A DNA stretch of 64,000 bases from Vibrio sp. YMD68 (GCF_029958905.1 NZ_CP124614.1:3038001-3102000); one strand, 5' to 3'. Positions 36,960 through 47,514 are shown, numbered from the stretch's first letter. Notes: generated from the letters alone by a model not told the origin. Made by a program: numbers and translations.

Positions 36960-37571
36960 TTATAAAGCGGTAGCAGACAGCACACCGAGCATCGGTGTCT
37001 GTTTGAGTTGTTGGTTATCGAGATAGAACAAGCTCAAGCCTTGAGTACTTAGGCGTAGCTTGGTGGGGATAGCGTTAAGGCACTGGCCTACGAGGGTGAA
37101 ACGCAGCGTCTGTTTCTGGATGAATGCTTGCTTGATGGTCGCAAGGTGTGGGAAGTAATTCATGTGCTCTGTAGGCAAGTCCACCTCAATGCACCTTAGC
37201 CACTGTCGATACGTACCACTCTCTTGGGTATCCATCTCACTCTGTTCAAACAGGGATTGATATTGCTGTTTGGTGCGTTCAGGCAACAGGCAAGCAAAGT
37301 AGCGAGTGGTGAGCGTTAAAATGAGGCTGTCGTATTGCGCAGTCACCCAAGGCAGGGGCGTGGTGCGTTTAAAACTGTCTTTGCCCTCCAGGCGCGTTTT
37401 TTCTGCATAACCTAAATCCGCGAGGATGTTTAACCATCGTCGAATCGTATCAGGGGACTTTCCTATTCCTAACGCCTCTGAGACATCACACACACTCTCT
37501 AAAGATTTGGGGTAACGAGTAGGAAGCTGAGCAAGCAGTAAAAAGACCGCTTCGATATTGGATGGTGGCAT
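36960..37571 (-). CDS. Winged-helix regulator, copy 1
   Basis: 203 aa from the ATG at 37571, with AGGAG upstream (the frame opens at 37604). Residues about 8-60 form a winged helix (DVSEALGIGKSPDTIRRWLNIL, in two helices, then DLGYAEKTRLEGKDSF). The C-terminal part (about 145-200, TLRFTLVGQCLNAIPTKLRL) has a WYL/PIF1-like strand pattern, but I cannot be sure. It is probably the regulator of the block or of neighbouring cargo. A terminator sits just before its ribosome site. Confidence 0.7.
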   Translation of the reverse strand: MPPSNIEAVFLLLAQLPTRYPKSLESVCDVSEALGIGKSPDTIRRWLNILADLGYAEKTRLEGKDSFKRTTPLPWVTAQYDSLILTLTTRYFACLLPERTKQQYQSLFEQSEMDTQESGTYRQWLRCIEVDLPTEHMNYFPHLATIKQAFIQKQTLRFTLVGQCLNAIPTKLRLSTQGLSLFYLDNQQLKQTPMLGVLSATAL

Positions 37572-37591
37572 GGCTGTGCTCCTATAGAATG

Positions 37592-37622
37592 AAAAAAGCC
37601 ACAACCGATTAGGCTGTGGCTT
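37592..37622 (-). terminator. Leader terminator of the winged-helix gene, copy 1
   Basis: Stem AGCCACAGCC/GGTTGTGGCT plus six T, ending about 20 nt before the ATG at 37571. It lies between two genes of the same direction. Confidence 0.8.
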
Positions 37623-37651
37623 GAACTAACATTAAGAATGAATTGAGGCGC

Positions 37652-37897
37652 TTACTCCTCGTTGTAGCGCTCGTGAGTGATGAGCGGATGGTCATGAGTT
37701 GGACAGTCAGGTAACTCTGGTCTGTCTTCTTCCAACGCTTTATCTATCAGTGCGGCAGATGTGCCAATCGCAGTCGACACCGCAAAACCGGCTGCACTGA
37801 TGGTGCCAATGGCCCCAAAAACAGGGGCGGCGGTAATGACGCCCGCGACACTGGCTGTGGCTGCGACAGCTTTACCAACGGTTACATACCAAGACAT
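37652..37897 (-). CDS. Small hydrophobic protein, copy 1
   Basis: 81 aa. Residues about 7-52 are rich in Ala, Gly and Val (VAATASVAGVITAAPVFG; GTISAAGFAVSTAIG), enough for one or two membrane helices. The C-terminus is acidic and His-rich (HDHPLITHERYNEE). It has a strong AAAGGAGACC ribosome site. No family recognised; a holin-like or small toxin role is conceivable but unproven. Confidence 0.65.
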   Translation of the reverse strand: MSWYVTVGKAVAATASVAGVITAAPVFGAIGTISAAGFAVSTAIGTSAALIDKALEEDRPELPDCPTHDHPLITHERYNEE

Positions 37898-37927
37898 GGT
37901 GGTCTCCTTTTTTTGTTGAGTGAAAGT

Positions 37928-37957
37928 AAAAAGGCCATCTCAAAATGAGATGGCCTT
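37928..37957 (-). terminator. Leader terminator of the small hydrophobic gene, copy 1
   Basis: AAGGCCATCTCA/TGAGATGGCCTT stem plus a T run, about 30 nt before the ATG at 37897. Confidence 0.85.
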
Positions 37958-38008
37958 ATCGGGTGTTGCTATGATTAGAGTGGTTATTGTTAGGGTGAGT
38001 ACGCTTTA

Positions 38009-38503
38009 TCATTGAGGCCCCACCGTAATAAGGTCATAGGCGTCCATCGCCATGTACGCCAGAAAGTTATGCTCCCAAAGCTGATACAGCTCTTTTGCTG
38101 CACTGTCCTCTTTAATGGGTGCCCAGCCTTGCTGGTGGTGGGCAAACCATTCTCCTCGGCTGAAATCAAAATCGAGTCCTCGCTCTAATTCAGGGTAGTG
38201 ATGACCGATATAAGCAAAGTCCGTGATGTAGCTGTAATGCCATGCGCCATCACTGTGTTTATTGAGACAAATTTCAACCGGATGAAAGCCGCCCTTTTCA
38301 GCGCTGTAACTGGCATCTCGAAAGTTGAAGATAATACCGTCAGCATCAATTAGTGAATCAGCAAGCTCATCATCTAACGTAAGCTGGTGTGCTAGCGTTG
38401 TCACAATAGAGTGTATCAGAGCATCAGAGACAGGGAGCAATGACGCTTTGATGTTGGTGGAAAGAAACCCTATTTGGCTTCGGATTAACAGTTGTTTAGA
38501 CAT
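38009..38503 (-). CDS. DUF2787 protein B, copy 1
   Basis: 164 aa. It contains the DUF2787 pattern: IIFNFRDASYSAEKGGFHPVE in two parts, then WHYSYITDFAY and ELERGLDFDFSRGEWF. The family is common on Vibrio mobile islands and has no known function. Soluble, no signal peptide. ATG with AGGAGGGCGC. A paralogue is encoded two genes upstream in the same block. Confidence 0.75.
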   Translation of the reverse strand: MSKQLLIRSQIGFLSTNIKASLLPVSDALIHSIVTTLAHQLTLDDELADSLIDADGIIFNFRDASYSAEKGGFHPVEICLNKHSDGAWHYSYITDFAYIGHHYPELERGLDFDFSRGEWFAHHQQGWAPIKEDSAAKELYQLWEHNFLAYMAMDAYDLITVGPQ

Positions 38504-38611
38504 AATGCGCCCTCCTACAGGCAGTAAGATAAGGTAATTTAAAATAGAACGGTTGAGTTCGAGCCAGAACGACTCATGATAAAGCGGTCATTGACCGAGG
38601 TGACTTAAGGG

Positions 38612-39307
38612 CTAGATGGCGTGCTTTTTCACTGCGCGGTAAGGCGGTGCAGAGCCATTGAGCCAGCACTTGCCTTGATAGCGAGTCACTAACTGTTGAA
38701 AGAGCCACATCTCAAACGCAGAGCTTGGCGCAATGGAGACATCAAAACCGTCTTCATCACCACGTGTTCGGTCTTGCCAAGTGGCCTTAAAATCCGACAG
38801 GTGCGTGTTCAACACACGATACGACTCTTGCTCCTTTTCATTTTGAGGGACACGTAACCAAACAGAAAGGCGCTGACAATGCGGCATCACTCGATAATCA
38901 CGAGCCTGGTCTAATGTCTGACGTACAGCACGTATCCACCCTTCGGCTTTGGTATCACGTCCATTGAGTTTTAATCCACCCGATTCCGCTTGCGCGGACC
39001 AATCACAGCCGTATTTAACCAGCAGGCTATGTTGCGTATCGACGCCACAAAACTGCCAATCACGACACCGCTTATTGGTGTCTGGATCAAATAGATTACT
39101 GCAACCTATCAACATGTGAAGCATAATAAGGTCATCGCTTCTCAATAAGCATTGGTAACGCTCATACAGACGTTTCTTAAGCTGATGGTCACTCATGGCT
39201 GTCACGTCTTGATTCAAGCGCTCAGTAAAGAGCTGACGCACCTGCTGCTCGATGTCTTTCTCTGGCACGCGCAGTGCCAGTTGTTCATACACAATGTCAT
39301 AAGACAT
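38612..39307 (-). CDS. Unknown 231-aa block protein, copy 1
   Basis: Starts at ATG 39307 (MSYDIVYEQ) with a GGGAGAG ribosome site (the frame opens at 39328). Soluble, basic, with several Trp and Cys (CSNLFDPDTNKRCRDWQFCG). No family recognised. The constant position between two DUF2787 genes suggests it acts with them. Confidence 0.65.
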   Translation of the reverse strand: MSYDIVYEQLALRVPEKDIEQQVRQLFTERLNQDVTAMSDHQLKKRLYERYQCLLRSDDLIMLHMLIGCSNLFDPDTNKRCRDWQFCGVDTQHSLLVKYGCDWSAQAESGGLKLNGRDTKAEGWIRAVRQTLDQARDYRVMPHCQRLSVWLRVPQNEKEQESYRVLNTHLSDFKATWQDRTRGDEDGFDVSIAPSSAFEMWLFQQLVTRYQGKCWLNGSAPPYRAVKKHAI

Positions 39308-39334
39308 GATGAATACTCTCCCTTTCAAAATAAC

Positions 39335-39363
39335 AAAAACGGCCCATCAGAATGACAGGCCGT
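39335..39363 (-). terminator. Leader terminator of the 231-aa gene, copy 1
   Basis: ACGGCC..TGTCA/TGATG..GGCCGT stem and five T, ending about 28 nt before the ATG at 39307. Confidence 0.75.
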
Positions 39364-39388
39364 CTCAATAAAAACGATATCTTCCGCG

Positions 39389-39823
39389 TCATGTTTTCAC
39401 CTTGGTAAACCTCACATCATCAAAATGTTCATCCATTAACTGACGACAAAACATCCGAGACCAACTGAGCAAGACATCCATGACTTCAGGCCTAGCGAGC
39501 TCACAGCCTTTGATGTCTGGCTGATAAAACCAGCCGCGTTTGAAGTTAAAGTACAACTCTGGTGTCACACTGCGGTGCGTGTCATCGGGATAAGCAAAGC
39601 TGGCGATAAACACCACACGCCACTGCTGGTCATGACGCTCTAAACGCACTTCAACAGGATGAGTGCCACGACGAGTTTGATAGTAAGGCGTATGACGAAA
39701 GCTCACGGAGAGCTTATCGACATTGATAGGTCTTGGGGCACTGTCCAGCGCCGCACTTAAACACTCAACCAATGAAGGTAATAAAGTCACCTCATTGTCA
39801 TAGCAAGACACAACAGTATTCAT
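39389..39823 (-). CDS. DUF2787 protein A, copy 1
   Basis: 144 aa from the ATG at 39823, which overlaps the radC stop (TGATG). It shares the DUF2787 layout with protein B: VSFRHTPYYQTRRGTHPVEV, then VVFIASFAY and LYFNFKRGWFY. It is translationally coupled to radC, so the two products are probably needed together. Function unknown. Confidence 0.72.
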   Translation of the reverse strand: MNTVVSCYDNEVTLLPSLVECLSAALDSAPRPINVDKLSVSFRHTPYYQTRRGTHPVEVRLERHDQQWRVVFIASFAYPDDTHRSVTPELYFNFKRGWFYQPDIKGCELARPEVMDVLLSWSRMFCRQLMDEHFDDVRFTKVKT

Positions 39824-40302
39824 CACAACCACCCTCGCTCGGCAAAAGAGACGCTTTCTTTGCCAATCACAATATGGTCCAGCACACGAACGTCAATTAA
39901 CGCTAAGGCATCGACGAGACGGCGGGTAATCTTTCTATCAGCTTGAGATGGCTCAGCGACACCAGATGGGTGATTGTGTGAAAAGATAACCGCTGATGCA
40001 TTATGCTTAAGCGCGGCTTTCACGACTTCACGGGGGTACACGGAGGCGGCATCCACCGTACCTTGAAACAGCTCATCAAAGGCTATCAGTTGATGTTGGT
40101 TATCCAGAAACATCACGGCAAACACTTCACGCTCATAATGCGCGAGTTTACAACCGAGAAACTGTTTAACGTTACTGGGGTTTGTGTAGGCATCACCGAC
40201 TTCAAAGCTTTGAGCTAAGATATCGGCGGCTTTTTCGAGTACTTGCATGGCCGTAACAGGCGCAGGAAACTCATAGGTTGCAATGGGTAAATGGGTAGGC
40301 AT
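39823..40302 (-). CDS. radC: Island RadC (JAB domain protein), copy 1
   Basis: 159 aa. RadC/JAB fold with the metal motif SHNHPSG followed by [17 protein letters not shown] and [10 protein letters not shown]. Short island-type RadC without the N-terminal helix-hairpin-helix of chromosomal RadC. Despite the name, a DNA repair role is doubtful for the family; it is typical of P4-like and CP4-like islands. First gene of the block, behind a terminator hairpin. Confidence 0.88.
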   Translation of the reverse strand: MPTHLPIATYEFPAPVTAMQVLEKAADILAQSFEVGDAYTNPSNVKQFLGCKLAHYEREVFAVMFLDNQHQLIAFDELFQGTVDAASVYPREVVKAALKHNASAVIFSHNHPSGVAEPSQADRKITRRLVDALALIDVRVLDHIVIGKESVSFAERGWL

Positions 40303-40329
40303 AGGTCAATCCTCTTAGGTTACAGGCAC

Positions 40330-40363
40330 AAAAAAGCCCGCAGCGCATAAGAGCGTTACGGGC
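40330..40363 (-). terminator. Leader terminator of radC, copy 1
   Basis: GCCCG..CGC/GCG..CGGGC stem with six T, about 28 nt upstream of radC. It separates the variable cargo from the conserved block. Confidence 0.8.
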
Positions 40364-40414
40364 GATTAAGAATAGAGATACACCTAGGTAATATAGCCCT
40401 GTTATTTTTTGATA

Positions 40415-41191
40415 TCAGCTCATCGTTTCTTGGGAGCCTTTTTCTTCCACTTGTTTATTATGCATTAACTGTTGTCGCAAGACTGCAACTTGAATAACAG
40501 CTGGCACAGTCACTCTATAGGCCGCTCCACCAACATCAACCATTGTCCATAACCCGGTAATGGCCCACCCAATAGGACCGCTTAAAATTGCCATCGCTCT
40601 AACTAAAGTTGCATTAGCAGCCAGAGATAGACCACGCCCAATTAAAGCCTTTAATACTGTATTAGCTATAATTAAAGTGAGTTGGTAAGATTTAAAGCCA
40701 CCGGCTCTAAAAATTGCTTGAAACCCACCCAGAAGCATTTCTTTGCTATAACTGGTTATGTCCTTAGCATGGTCCATACCAATAGACTCAGCTAGCTCCT
40801 TTAGCTCATCCGGTGACATTGCCTCTAAAGAATCTTCGAGAATCTTCATTAAAAGTTGTTGCTCTATCCTTTCTGCACTTGAGTTTGGATTAAAATTAAC
40901 TTTTAATTTCCCACAAACATCAATTAAAACTTCTTTATATACAACCCCCTTACCACCACGGAAAAATGTAGCTATGGTATGTGCACCAAAACATTGAAGC
41001 TCTGCTGCTACCTCTTGCCAATACATTGAGTGCTGGGGAAAGTGGTTCTTATAAGACTCTGTCTGAGTAAGCTCTTCGGTTAAACGTGGTGCCCCATCCT
41101 TGTCATGTGTTAAACAGAACACAAGATCGTCAAAATCTTCAGAGCTGACTTCTGAAAAAAAACTCAAATCAGCATCATATCGATAAGCCAT
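40415..41191 (-). CDS. DUF3944/YaaW (UPF0174) family protein
   Basis: 258 aa. The N-terminal about 35 residues (MAYRYDADLSFFSEVSSEDF; VFCLTHDKDG) match the DUF3944 motif, followed by a YaaW/UPF0174-like region. Residues about 165-245 are hydrophobic (LTLIIANTVLKALIGRGLSL; AMAILSGPIGWAITGLW), suggesting membrane association. Family function is unknown. Third gene of the lipoprotein - secreted protein - YaaW operon, 19 bp after the preceding gene, with an AGGAG site. Its stop codon is exactly the edge of the long repeat. Confidence 0.78.
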   Translation of the reverse strand: MAYRYDADLSFFSEVSSEDFDDLVFCLTHDKDGAPRLTEELTQTESYKNHFPQHSMYWQEVAAELQCFGAHTIATFFRGGKGVVYKEVLIDVCGKLKVNFNPNSSAERIEQQLLMKILEDSLEAMSPDELKELAESIGMDHAKDITSYSKEMLLGGFQAIFRAGGFKSYQLTLIIANTVLKALIGRGLSLAANATLVRAMAILSGPIGWAITGLWTMVDVGGAAYRVTVPAVIQVAVLRQQLMHNKQVEEKGSQETMS

Positions 41192-41210
41192 ATTAAACTC
41201 CTATAGTCAA

Positions 41211-41786
41211 TTACCGGATCTTGATCGGGAAAACTAACTCATTGAAAAAATCGTTAACTTGTAATGACAAATTAGAGTCATGCTCAATTTTCAAGCCACT
41301 TAATGGAGCATTACCAGTGCAATCGGTTTCTTCTGAAAAAGGTGAACCCTCATACCCATTGACTGGCGTTTTTTCAACGAGATAAGCGGTATATAATGCA
41401 TTCTCTTCATTAAAATTTTTATTCGCTATATAACCGAGTTCAAAAAAAGTGCCCTCTTGAATACCGATCACATTACAAGATCCATCAACAATATAGCTCG
41501 CACCATAGCCAGGGCCTTCACTTTGATGATACCCATAAGCGCGAATTTGAAATAAGCCACCCAGCCCATCAAAAGAAACTAAAGCCGTCATTTCTGAGCC
41601 ATCTTGTTCTAAAACAGTAAGGTTTGAGATCAATGTATCGTTTGCTTCGTAAACATGCTGCTTAATTTGAACTTCTTGTTCGTTAACCAATAGTTTTCCA
41701 GCTTCGCTTGATTTCAAAACAACGTTAGCTTGACTAGACCAAGCAACAAAACTTAATAACAAGGTGGGGATTAAGGTTGATTTCAT
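41211..41786 (-). CDS. Unknown secreted protein, 191 aa
   Basis: A Sec signal peptide (MKSTLIPTLLLSFVAWSSQA, cut before NVVL) leads a mature protein of about 171 residues. It has four Cys-containing loops (GSCNVIG; ETDCTG) and looks beta-rich. No family recognised. It lies 3 bp after the lipoprotein gene and 19 bp before the YaaW-like gene, so all three form one operon; an envelope function is likely. Confidence 0.68.
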   Translation of the reverse strand: MKSTLIPTLLLSFVAWSSQANVVLKSSEAGKLLVNEQEVQIKQHVYEANDTLISNLTVLEQDGSEMTALVSFDGLGGLFQIRAYGYHQSEGPGYGASYIVDGSCNVIGIQEGTFFELGYIANKNFNEENALYTAYLVEKTPVNGYEGSPFSEETDCTGNAPLSGLKIEHDSNLSLQVNDFFNELVFPIKIR

Positions 41787-41789
41787 TGA

Positions 41790-42005
41790 TTACTCCAAAG
41801 TAATAGACGCATTAGTGGTTAGAATGATTGGCGCATTAGAGACCGTTAAGCTTACAGTGCTAATCGGCGTATCTAATGTACAACCTTGGTTTTCACATAC
41901 ATCGATAACGCTCTCAGTTGGAAGTACAGGACCAACTTCGCTTGCTTTATCATCACTGCACCCTATCAAGATGGTAGTGCAGAATATGAACACAATATTT
42001 TTCAC
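41790..42005 (-). CDS. Small lipoprotein, 71 aa
   Basis: Lipoprotein signal MKNIVFIFCTTILIGC with lipobox LIGC; the following Asp-Asp residues could disfavour outer-membrane sorting (inference). The mature part of about 55 residues has two Cys (CENQGC). First gene of the operon; two palindromic sites lie upstream, shared with the divergent XRE gene. Confidence 0.68.
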   Translation of the reverse strand: MKNIVFIFCTTILIGCSDDKASEVGPVLPTESVIDVCENQGCTLDTPISTVSLTVSNAPIILTTNASITLE

Positions 42006-42032
42006 AGCTTCACTCTCCTAATTAGCACAAGA

Positions 42033-42048
42033 GCACCCGTGTGGGTGC
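42033..42048. promoter_or_regulatory. Palindromic operator 1 in the lipoprotein-XRE gap
   Basis: GCACCCGTGTGGGTGC is a near-perfect inverted repeat (arms GCACCC/GGGTGC), 28 bp from the lipoprotein start and with the same core as operator 2. Confidence 0.65.
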
Positions 42049-42079
42049 ACATGCTGCGCTATATTACTTGTATCTTAGT

Positions 42080-42097
42080 TGCACCGCAACAGGTGCA
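42080..42097. promoter_or_regulatory. Palindromic operator 2 in the lipoprotein-XRE gap
   Basis: TGCACC-N6-GGTGCA, 9 bp before the XRE start. The two palindromes share half-site GCACC, are centred 48 bp apart, and fit autoregulation by the XRE protein. Confidence 0.65.
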
Positions 42098-42106
42098 GTA
42101 TCATTT

Positions 42107-42346
42107 ATGAGCAAAATAATATTTAAAAACATAACCGGTCGGAAAATTCGATATGTACGACTGAGTAAACACTTATCTCAACAAGACGTTGATCGTATGT
42201 GTAGTTTAAAAGGAATAGAGATGACAAGAAGTAAACTAGCGAAGGCCGAAGCTGGAATGATTAGAATAACCGATGAGATGCTAAGAGATCTCGCTGAAAT
42301 ACTTGACGTCGGTGTTAACGTATTTTTTGATGATATTGATGAATAG
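42107..42346 (+). CDS. XRE-family HTH regulator
   Basis: 79 aa from the ATG at 42107 (MSKIIFKNITG); the frame opens at 42041 but that part overlaps operators. A Cro/CI-type HTH lies at about 12-70 (IRYVRLSKHLSQQDVD; RSKLAKAEAGMIRITDEML). It is divergent from the lipoprotein - secreted protein - YaaW operon and probably represses that operon and itself through the two palindromes. Confidence 0.8.
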   Translation: MSKIIFKNITGRKIRYVRLSKHLSQQDVDRMCSLKGIEMTRSKLAKAEAGMIRITDEMLRDLAEILDVGVNVFFDDIDE

Positions 42347-42380
42347 AGTCATCAAGATCACCTGATGACTCATGATGTTG

Positions 42381-43607
42381 TTAAGTAAGCAAAATACAAG
42401 ATATATTGGCTGAACAGTCGATATGATCGCTCCACCACTGCATCATATCTCGTCGTTGCTCTACGTATTGACTGCGGTTGTACGCCGCTCTCACTTTATC
42501 CTTGTCCGCATGCGCTAATGCCGCTTCCACCAAATCTCCATTAAATTGAGGTTGTTCGTTCAATGTTGTACTGGCTAACGCTCTAAGCCCATGCGACACC
42601 AACTGTCCTTTGAACCCCATACGCTTAATGGCCATGTTAGCTGTCTCACTGCAACAGTGACGACTCGTATCTTTATAAGAAGCAAAGACATACTCGCTTA
42701 CGCCGTGTCCTGTAATGCTTTTCATCTCTTCTAACAATGCTAAGGTTTGTGTCGTCAACGGCACAATATGATCGCGTTTTTTCTTCATTCTTATCGCAGG
42801 GATAGACCAAGTCTTGTTTATCCAATCAATCTCCTCCCAACGCGCCCCAGCGGCCTCACTAGGTCGAACCATGGTGTGAAGCTGCCACTCAATCAAACAG
42901 CGCGTGGTAAAGTGAATACGAGCGCGAGAAAGACTCTTCATAAACTCGGGTAACATTTCAGGCGGTAACGTCTTCATATTCTCAGATTGTGGCTTTCTGA
43001 AGGCTTCCTTAATATCCGTTAATCGATTGAATTCAATCCATCCACTGTTACGAGCAAACTTCATGATTTCATTTAATTTTTGACATAAACGTCGCAAAGC
43101 TTCTAGGTTGCCTTTGCGTTCTAAAGGCCTTAAGGTTTGGATAGCCAGTTGTGGAGAAAGCTCGGAGACAGGCACTTGGCCTAGAGAAGGGAAAATATGC
43201 AGCTCTAAAGAGCGCAGAATATCGTGAGAATGCTTTTGAGAAATACTCCCTTGTTTCACCAATAGCCATTCCTTAGCCACTTTCTCAAGCGTTGAGTTTA
43301 AACGTAATTGCTCTTGTGCAGATTGTTGATCTCGATGAGACTTAGGGTCTTTGCCCTGCTCTATCAATGAGCGAGCCTCACGCGTTCTTTCTCGCGCTAT
43401 TTTTAAGGATGTGTTTGGGTAAGTACCCAGCGTCAGGTTGATACGCTTAGCGAGTACAGGGTGGGTATAGTTGAGAAGCCAGGTCTTAGTGCCGTTCGTT
43501 TTGACACGAAGGCGTAAACCGTTACCGTCAGACAAGATGTATTCCTTGCCTTTCGGTTTTACATTTTTGATTTGAGTTTCTGTCAGAGGTTTAACTTGTT
43601 TTGCCAT
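42381..43607 (-). CDS. int: P4-like tyrosine integrase
   Basis: 408 aa. N-terminal DUF4102 arm-binding domain (LTETQIKNVKPKGKEY; SDGNGLRLRVK), SAM-like core-binding domain about 105-195, catalytic domain with Arg248 (MVRPSEA), a Lys cluster near 275-277, His339 and Arg342 (SHGLRALAST), His366 (LAHADKD) and nucleophile Tyr376 (AAYNRSQ). All catalytic residues are present, so it should be active. It faces away from the tRNA-Asp it targets, 165 bp off, the normal arrangement. Confidence 0.94.
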   Translation of the reverse strand: MAKQVKPLTETQIKNVKPKGKEYILSDGNGLRLRVKTNGTKTWLLNYTHPVLAKRINLTLGTYPNTSLKIARERTREARSLIEQGKDPKSHRDQQSAQEQLRLNSTLEKVAKEWLLVKQGSISQKHSHDILRSLELHIFPSLGQVPVSELSPQLAIQTLRPLERKGNLEALRRLCQKLNEIMKFARNSGWIEFNRLTDIKEAFRKPQSENMKTLPPEMLPEFMKSLSRARIHFTTRCLIEWQLHTMVRPSEAAGARWEEIDWINKTWSIPAIRMKKKRDHIVPLTTQTLALLEEMKSITGHGVSEYVFASYKDTSRHCCSETANMAIKRMGFKGQLVSHGLRALASTTLNEQPQFNGDLVEAALAHADKDKVRAAYNRSQYVEQRRDMMQWWSDHIDCSANISCILLT

Positions 43608-43640
43608 GATGGTACACCGTTAAATTGAACACAGTGACAA

Positions 43641-43658
43641 TGTACCCAATAGTGTACC
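43641..43658 (+). repeat. Integrase arm-type site, proximal end
   Basis: TGTACCCAATAGTGTACC: two TGTACC hexamers 12 bp apart, as at 12047-12064, located between the int start and the tRNA. Confidence 0.6.
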
Positions 43659-43733
43659 GTCCAAACCACGTGACCCAGCAATGCCATTCGTCATAAAGCG
43701 ACGCACAGAGCTAGATAACACGGGATTTCAGGC

Positions 43734-43762
43734 AAAAAAAAAGACGTCCTAAGACGTCTTTC
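43734..43762 (-). terminator. Terminator after tRNA-Asp brought by the island
   Basis: On the minus strand AAAGACGTC/GACGTCTTT with a 4-nt loop and more than six T. It now ends the rrn operon in place of the displaced native one at 11917. Confidence 0.85.
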
Positions 43763-43772
43763 TTCAATGGTT

Positions 43773-43786
43773 TGGCGGAGTGGACG
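43773..43786. repeat. Island attachment site at the tRNA-Asp 3' end
   Basis: TGGCGGAGTGGACG, the last 14 nt of tRNA-Asp, in direct orientation with 11955-11968. Confidence 0.88.
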
Positions 43787-43849
43787 GGACTCGAACCCGC
43801 GACCCCCGGCGTGACAGGCCGGTATTCTAACCAACTGAACTACCACTCC
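43773..43849 (-). tRNA. tRNA-Asp (GTC)
   Basis: 77 nt with encoded CCA. Anticodon GTC in the loop CCTGTCACG; acceptor GGAGTGG/CCACTCC pairs fully and GGTTCGAGTCC gives the T-arm. It is the last gene of the rrn operon and the island's integration target; the 3' half has been rebuilt by the island end. Confidence 0.96.
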
Positions 43850-43940
43850 GCAGTGGTATCTTTAACTAAATAAAGTCTTAGCGTTGGTCGCTTTATTTAG
43901 TTTTGCCTTTAGATTTTTAAAAATCTAAAAACAAGGAAAC

Positions 43941-44060
43941 AAGCCTGGCGATGTCCTACTCTCACATGGGGAAGCCCCACACTACCATCGGCGCTACTGC
44001 GTTTCACTTCTGAGTTCGGCATGGGATCAGGTGGGTCCGCAACGCTATGGTCGCCAAGCA
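43941..44060 (-). rRNA. rrf: 5S ribosomal RNA
   Basis: 120 nt. Recognised by the minus-strand segments GCGACCATAGCG, CCTGATCCCATGCCG and AACTCAGAAGTGAAACGC; the ends pair (GCTTGGCGA / TCGCCAGGC). Confidence 0.95.
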
Positions 44061-44147
44061 AATTCTTAATTCGGAAAACTGATTATAAAAGTTCACTCAC
44101 ACATTCAATGTTCTATTTGAGTCCACAAAACCCCTTGGGTGTTGTAT

Positions 44148-47033
<2,886 letters not shown>

Positions 47034-47305
47034 CATACAACCCCAAGAGGTCTTATGTATGGCAAACAACCAAGGTGTAATTTGTCTCTCATTATTTGAA
47101 TGAGCGAGAGACATCAGTTTGTCTCACTTTAAAAAGTGACATCAAACTGCGATTTTGCCGGACTCAAATATAAACAATCATGACGAGTCATGGTTGTTTC
47201 CAAGAACACTTGAATGTGTGTTGGTACCTAGTCTCTAAAAGAGAATAGGATTTGAGAACTTTTATTTGAACAACAACCAATCAAGTTGTTGTTCGTCAGC
47301 TTTCC

Positions 47306-47320
47306 AAATTGTTAAAGAGC
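47306..47320 (-). promoter_or_regulatory. boxA antitermination site before 23S
   Basis: GCTCTTTAACAATTT on the minus strand, the Nus-factor boxA, in the 360-bp tRNA-Ala to 23S spacer. The rest of that spacer holds the 23S processing stem and no gene. Confidence 0.75.
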
Positions 47321-47395
47321 AGATTCATTTCTTATGAAAGAAAAAAACCATTTTTAAAAACACTCAACTTTTTTCAAAGTAAATGCACTTAAAGA

Positions 47396-47471
47396 TGGTG
47401 GAGCTATGCGGGATCGAACCGCAGACCTCCTGCGTGCAAGGCAGGCGCTCTCCCAGCTGAGCTATAGCCCC
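47396..47471 (-). tRNA. tRNA-Ala (TGC)
   Basis: 76 nt with encoded CCA, anticodon TGC in CCTTGCACGCAGG; acceptor GGGGCTA/TAGCTCC pairs apart from wobbles. In the 16S-23S spacer. Confidence 0.96.
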
Positions 47472-47514
47472 AAAAACTTAATGCTTTAAAGCCAACCCTT
47501 TTTGGGAAAAGAAT

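Larger units (their letters stand above)
36071..40415 (-). repeat. Inverted long repeat, copy 1 (seven-gene block)
   Basis: At least 4345 bp match 59656-64000 in the opposite orientation with constant position sum 100071, so there are no indels; the proteins are identical. The only mismatch I noticed is at 40397/59674. The outer edge is exactly the stop codon of the upstream cargo gene (40415). The inner edge lies at or beyond 36071, because the second copy runs off the window. Confidence 0.95.
11955..43786. mobile_element. 31.8-kb genomic island in tRNA-Asp
   Basis: The element is bounded by a 14-bp direct repeat of the tRNA-Asp 3' end (11955-11968 and 43773-43786). A P4-like tyrosine integrase lies next to the intact tRNA, and paired 12-bp-spaced arm-type repeats sit just inside both ends. 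Cargo includes T6SS effector modules, type I restriction-modification, AlpA and XRE regulators, RadC and DUF2787 genes. No capsid, tail, conjugation or relaxase genes of known type are visible, so it is not a simple prophage or ICE; it may be a mobilisable or satellite-like island. Confidence 0.9.

Noticed and set aside
11955..43786. Prophage
   Set aside because: There is an integrase, AlpA and Gp2-like proteins but no capsid, portal, terminase, tail or lysis genes; hcp and vgrG are T6SS parts, not phage tail genes here.
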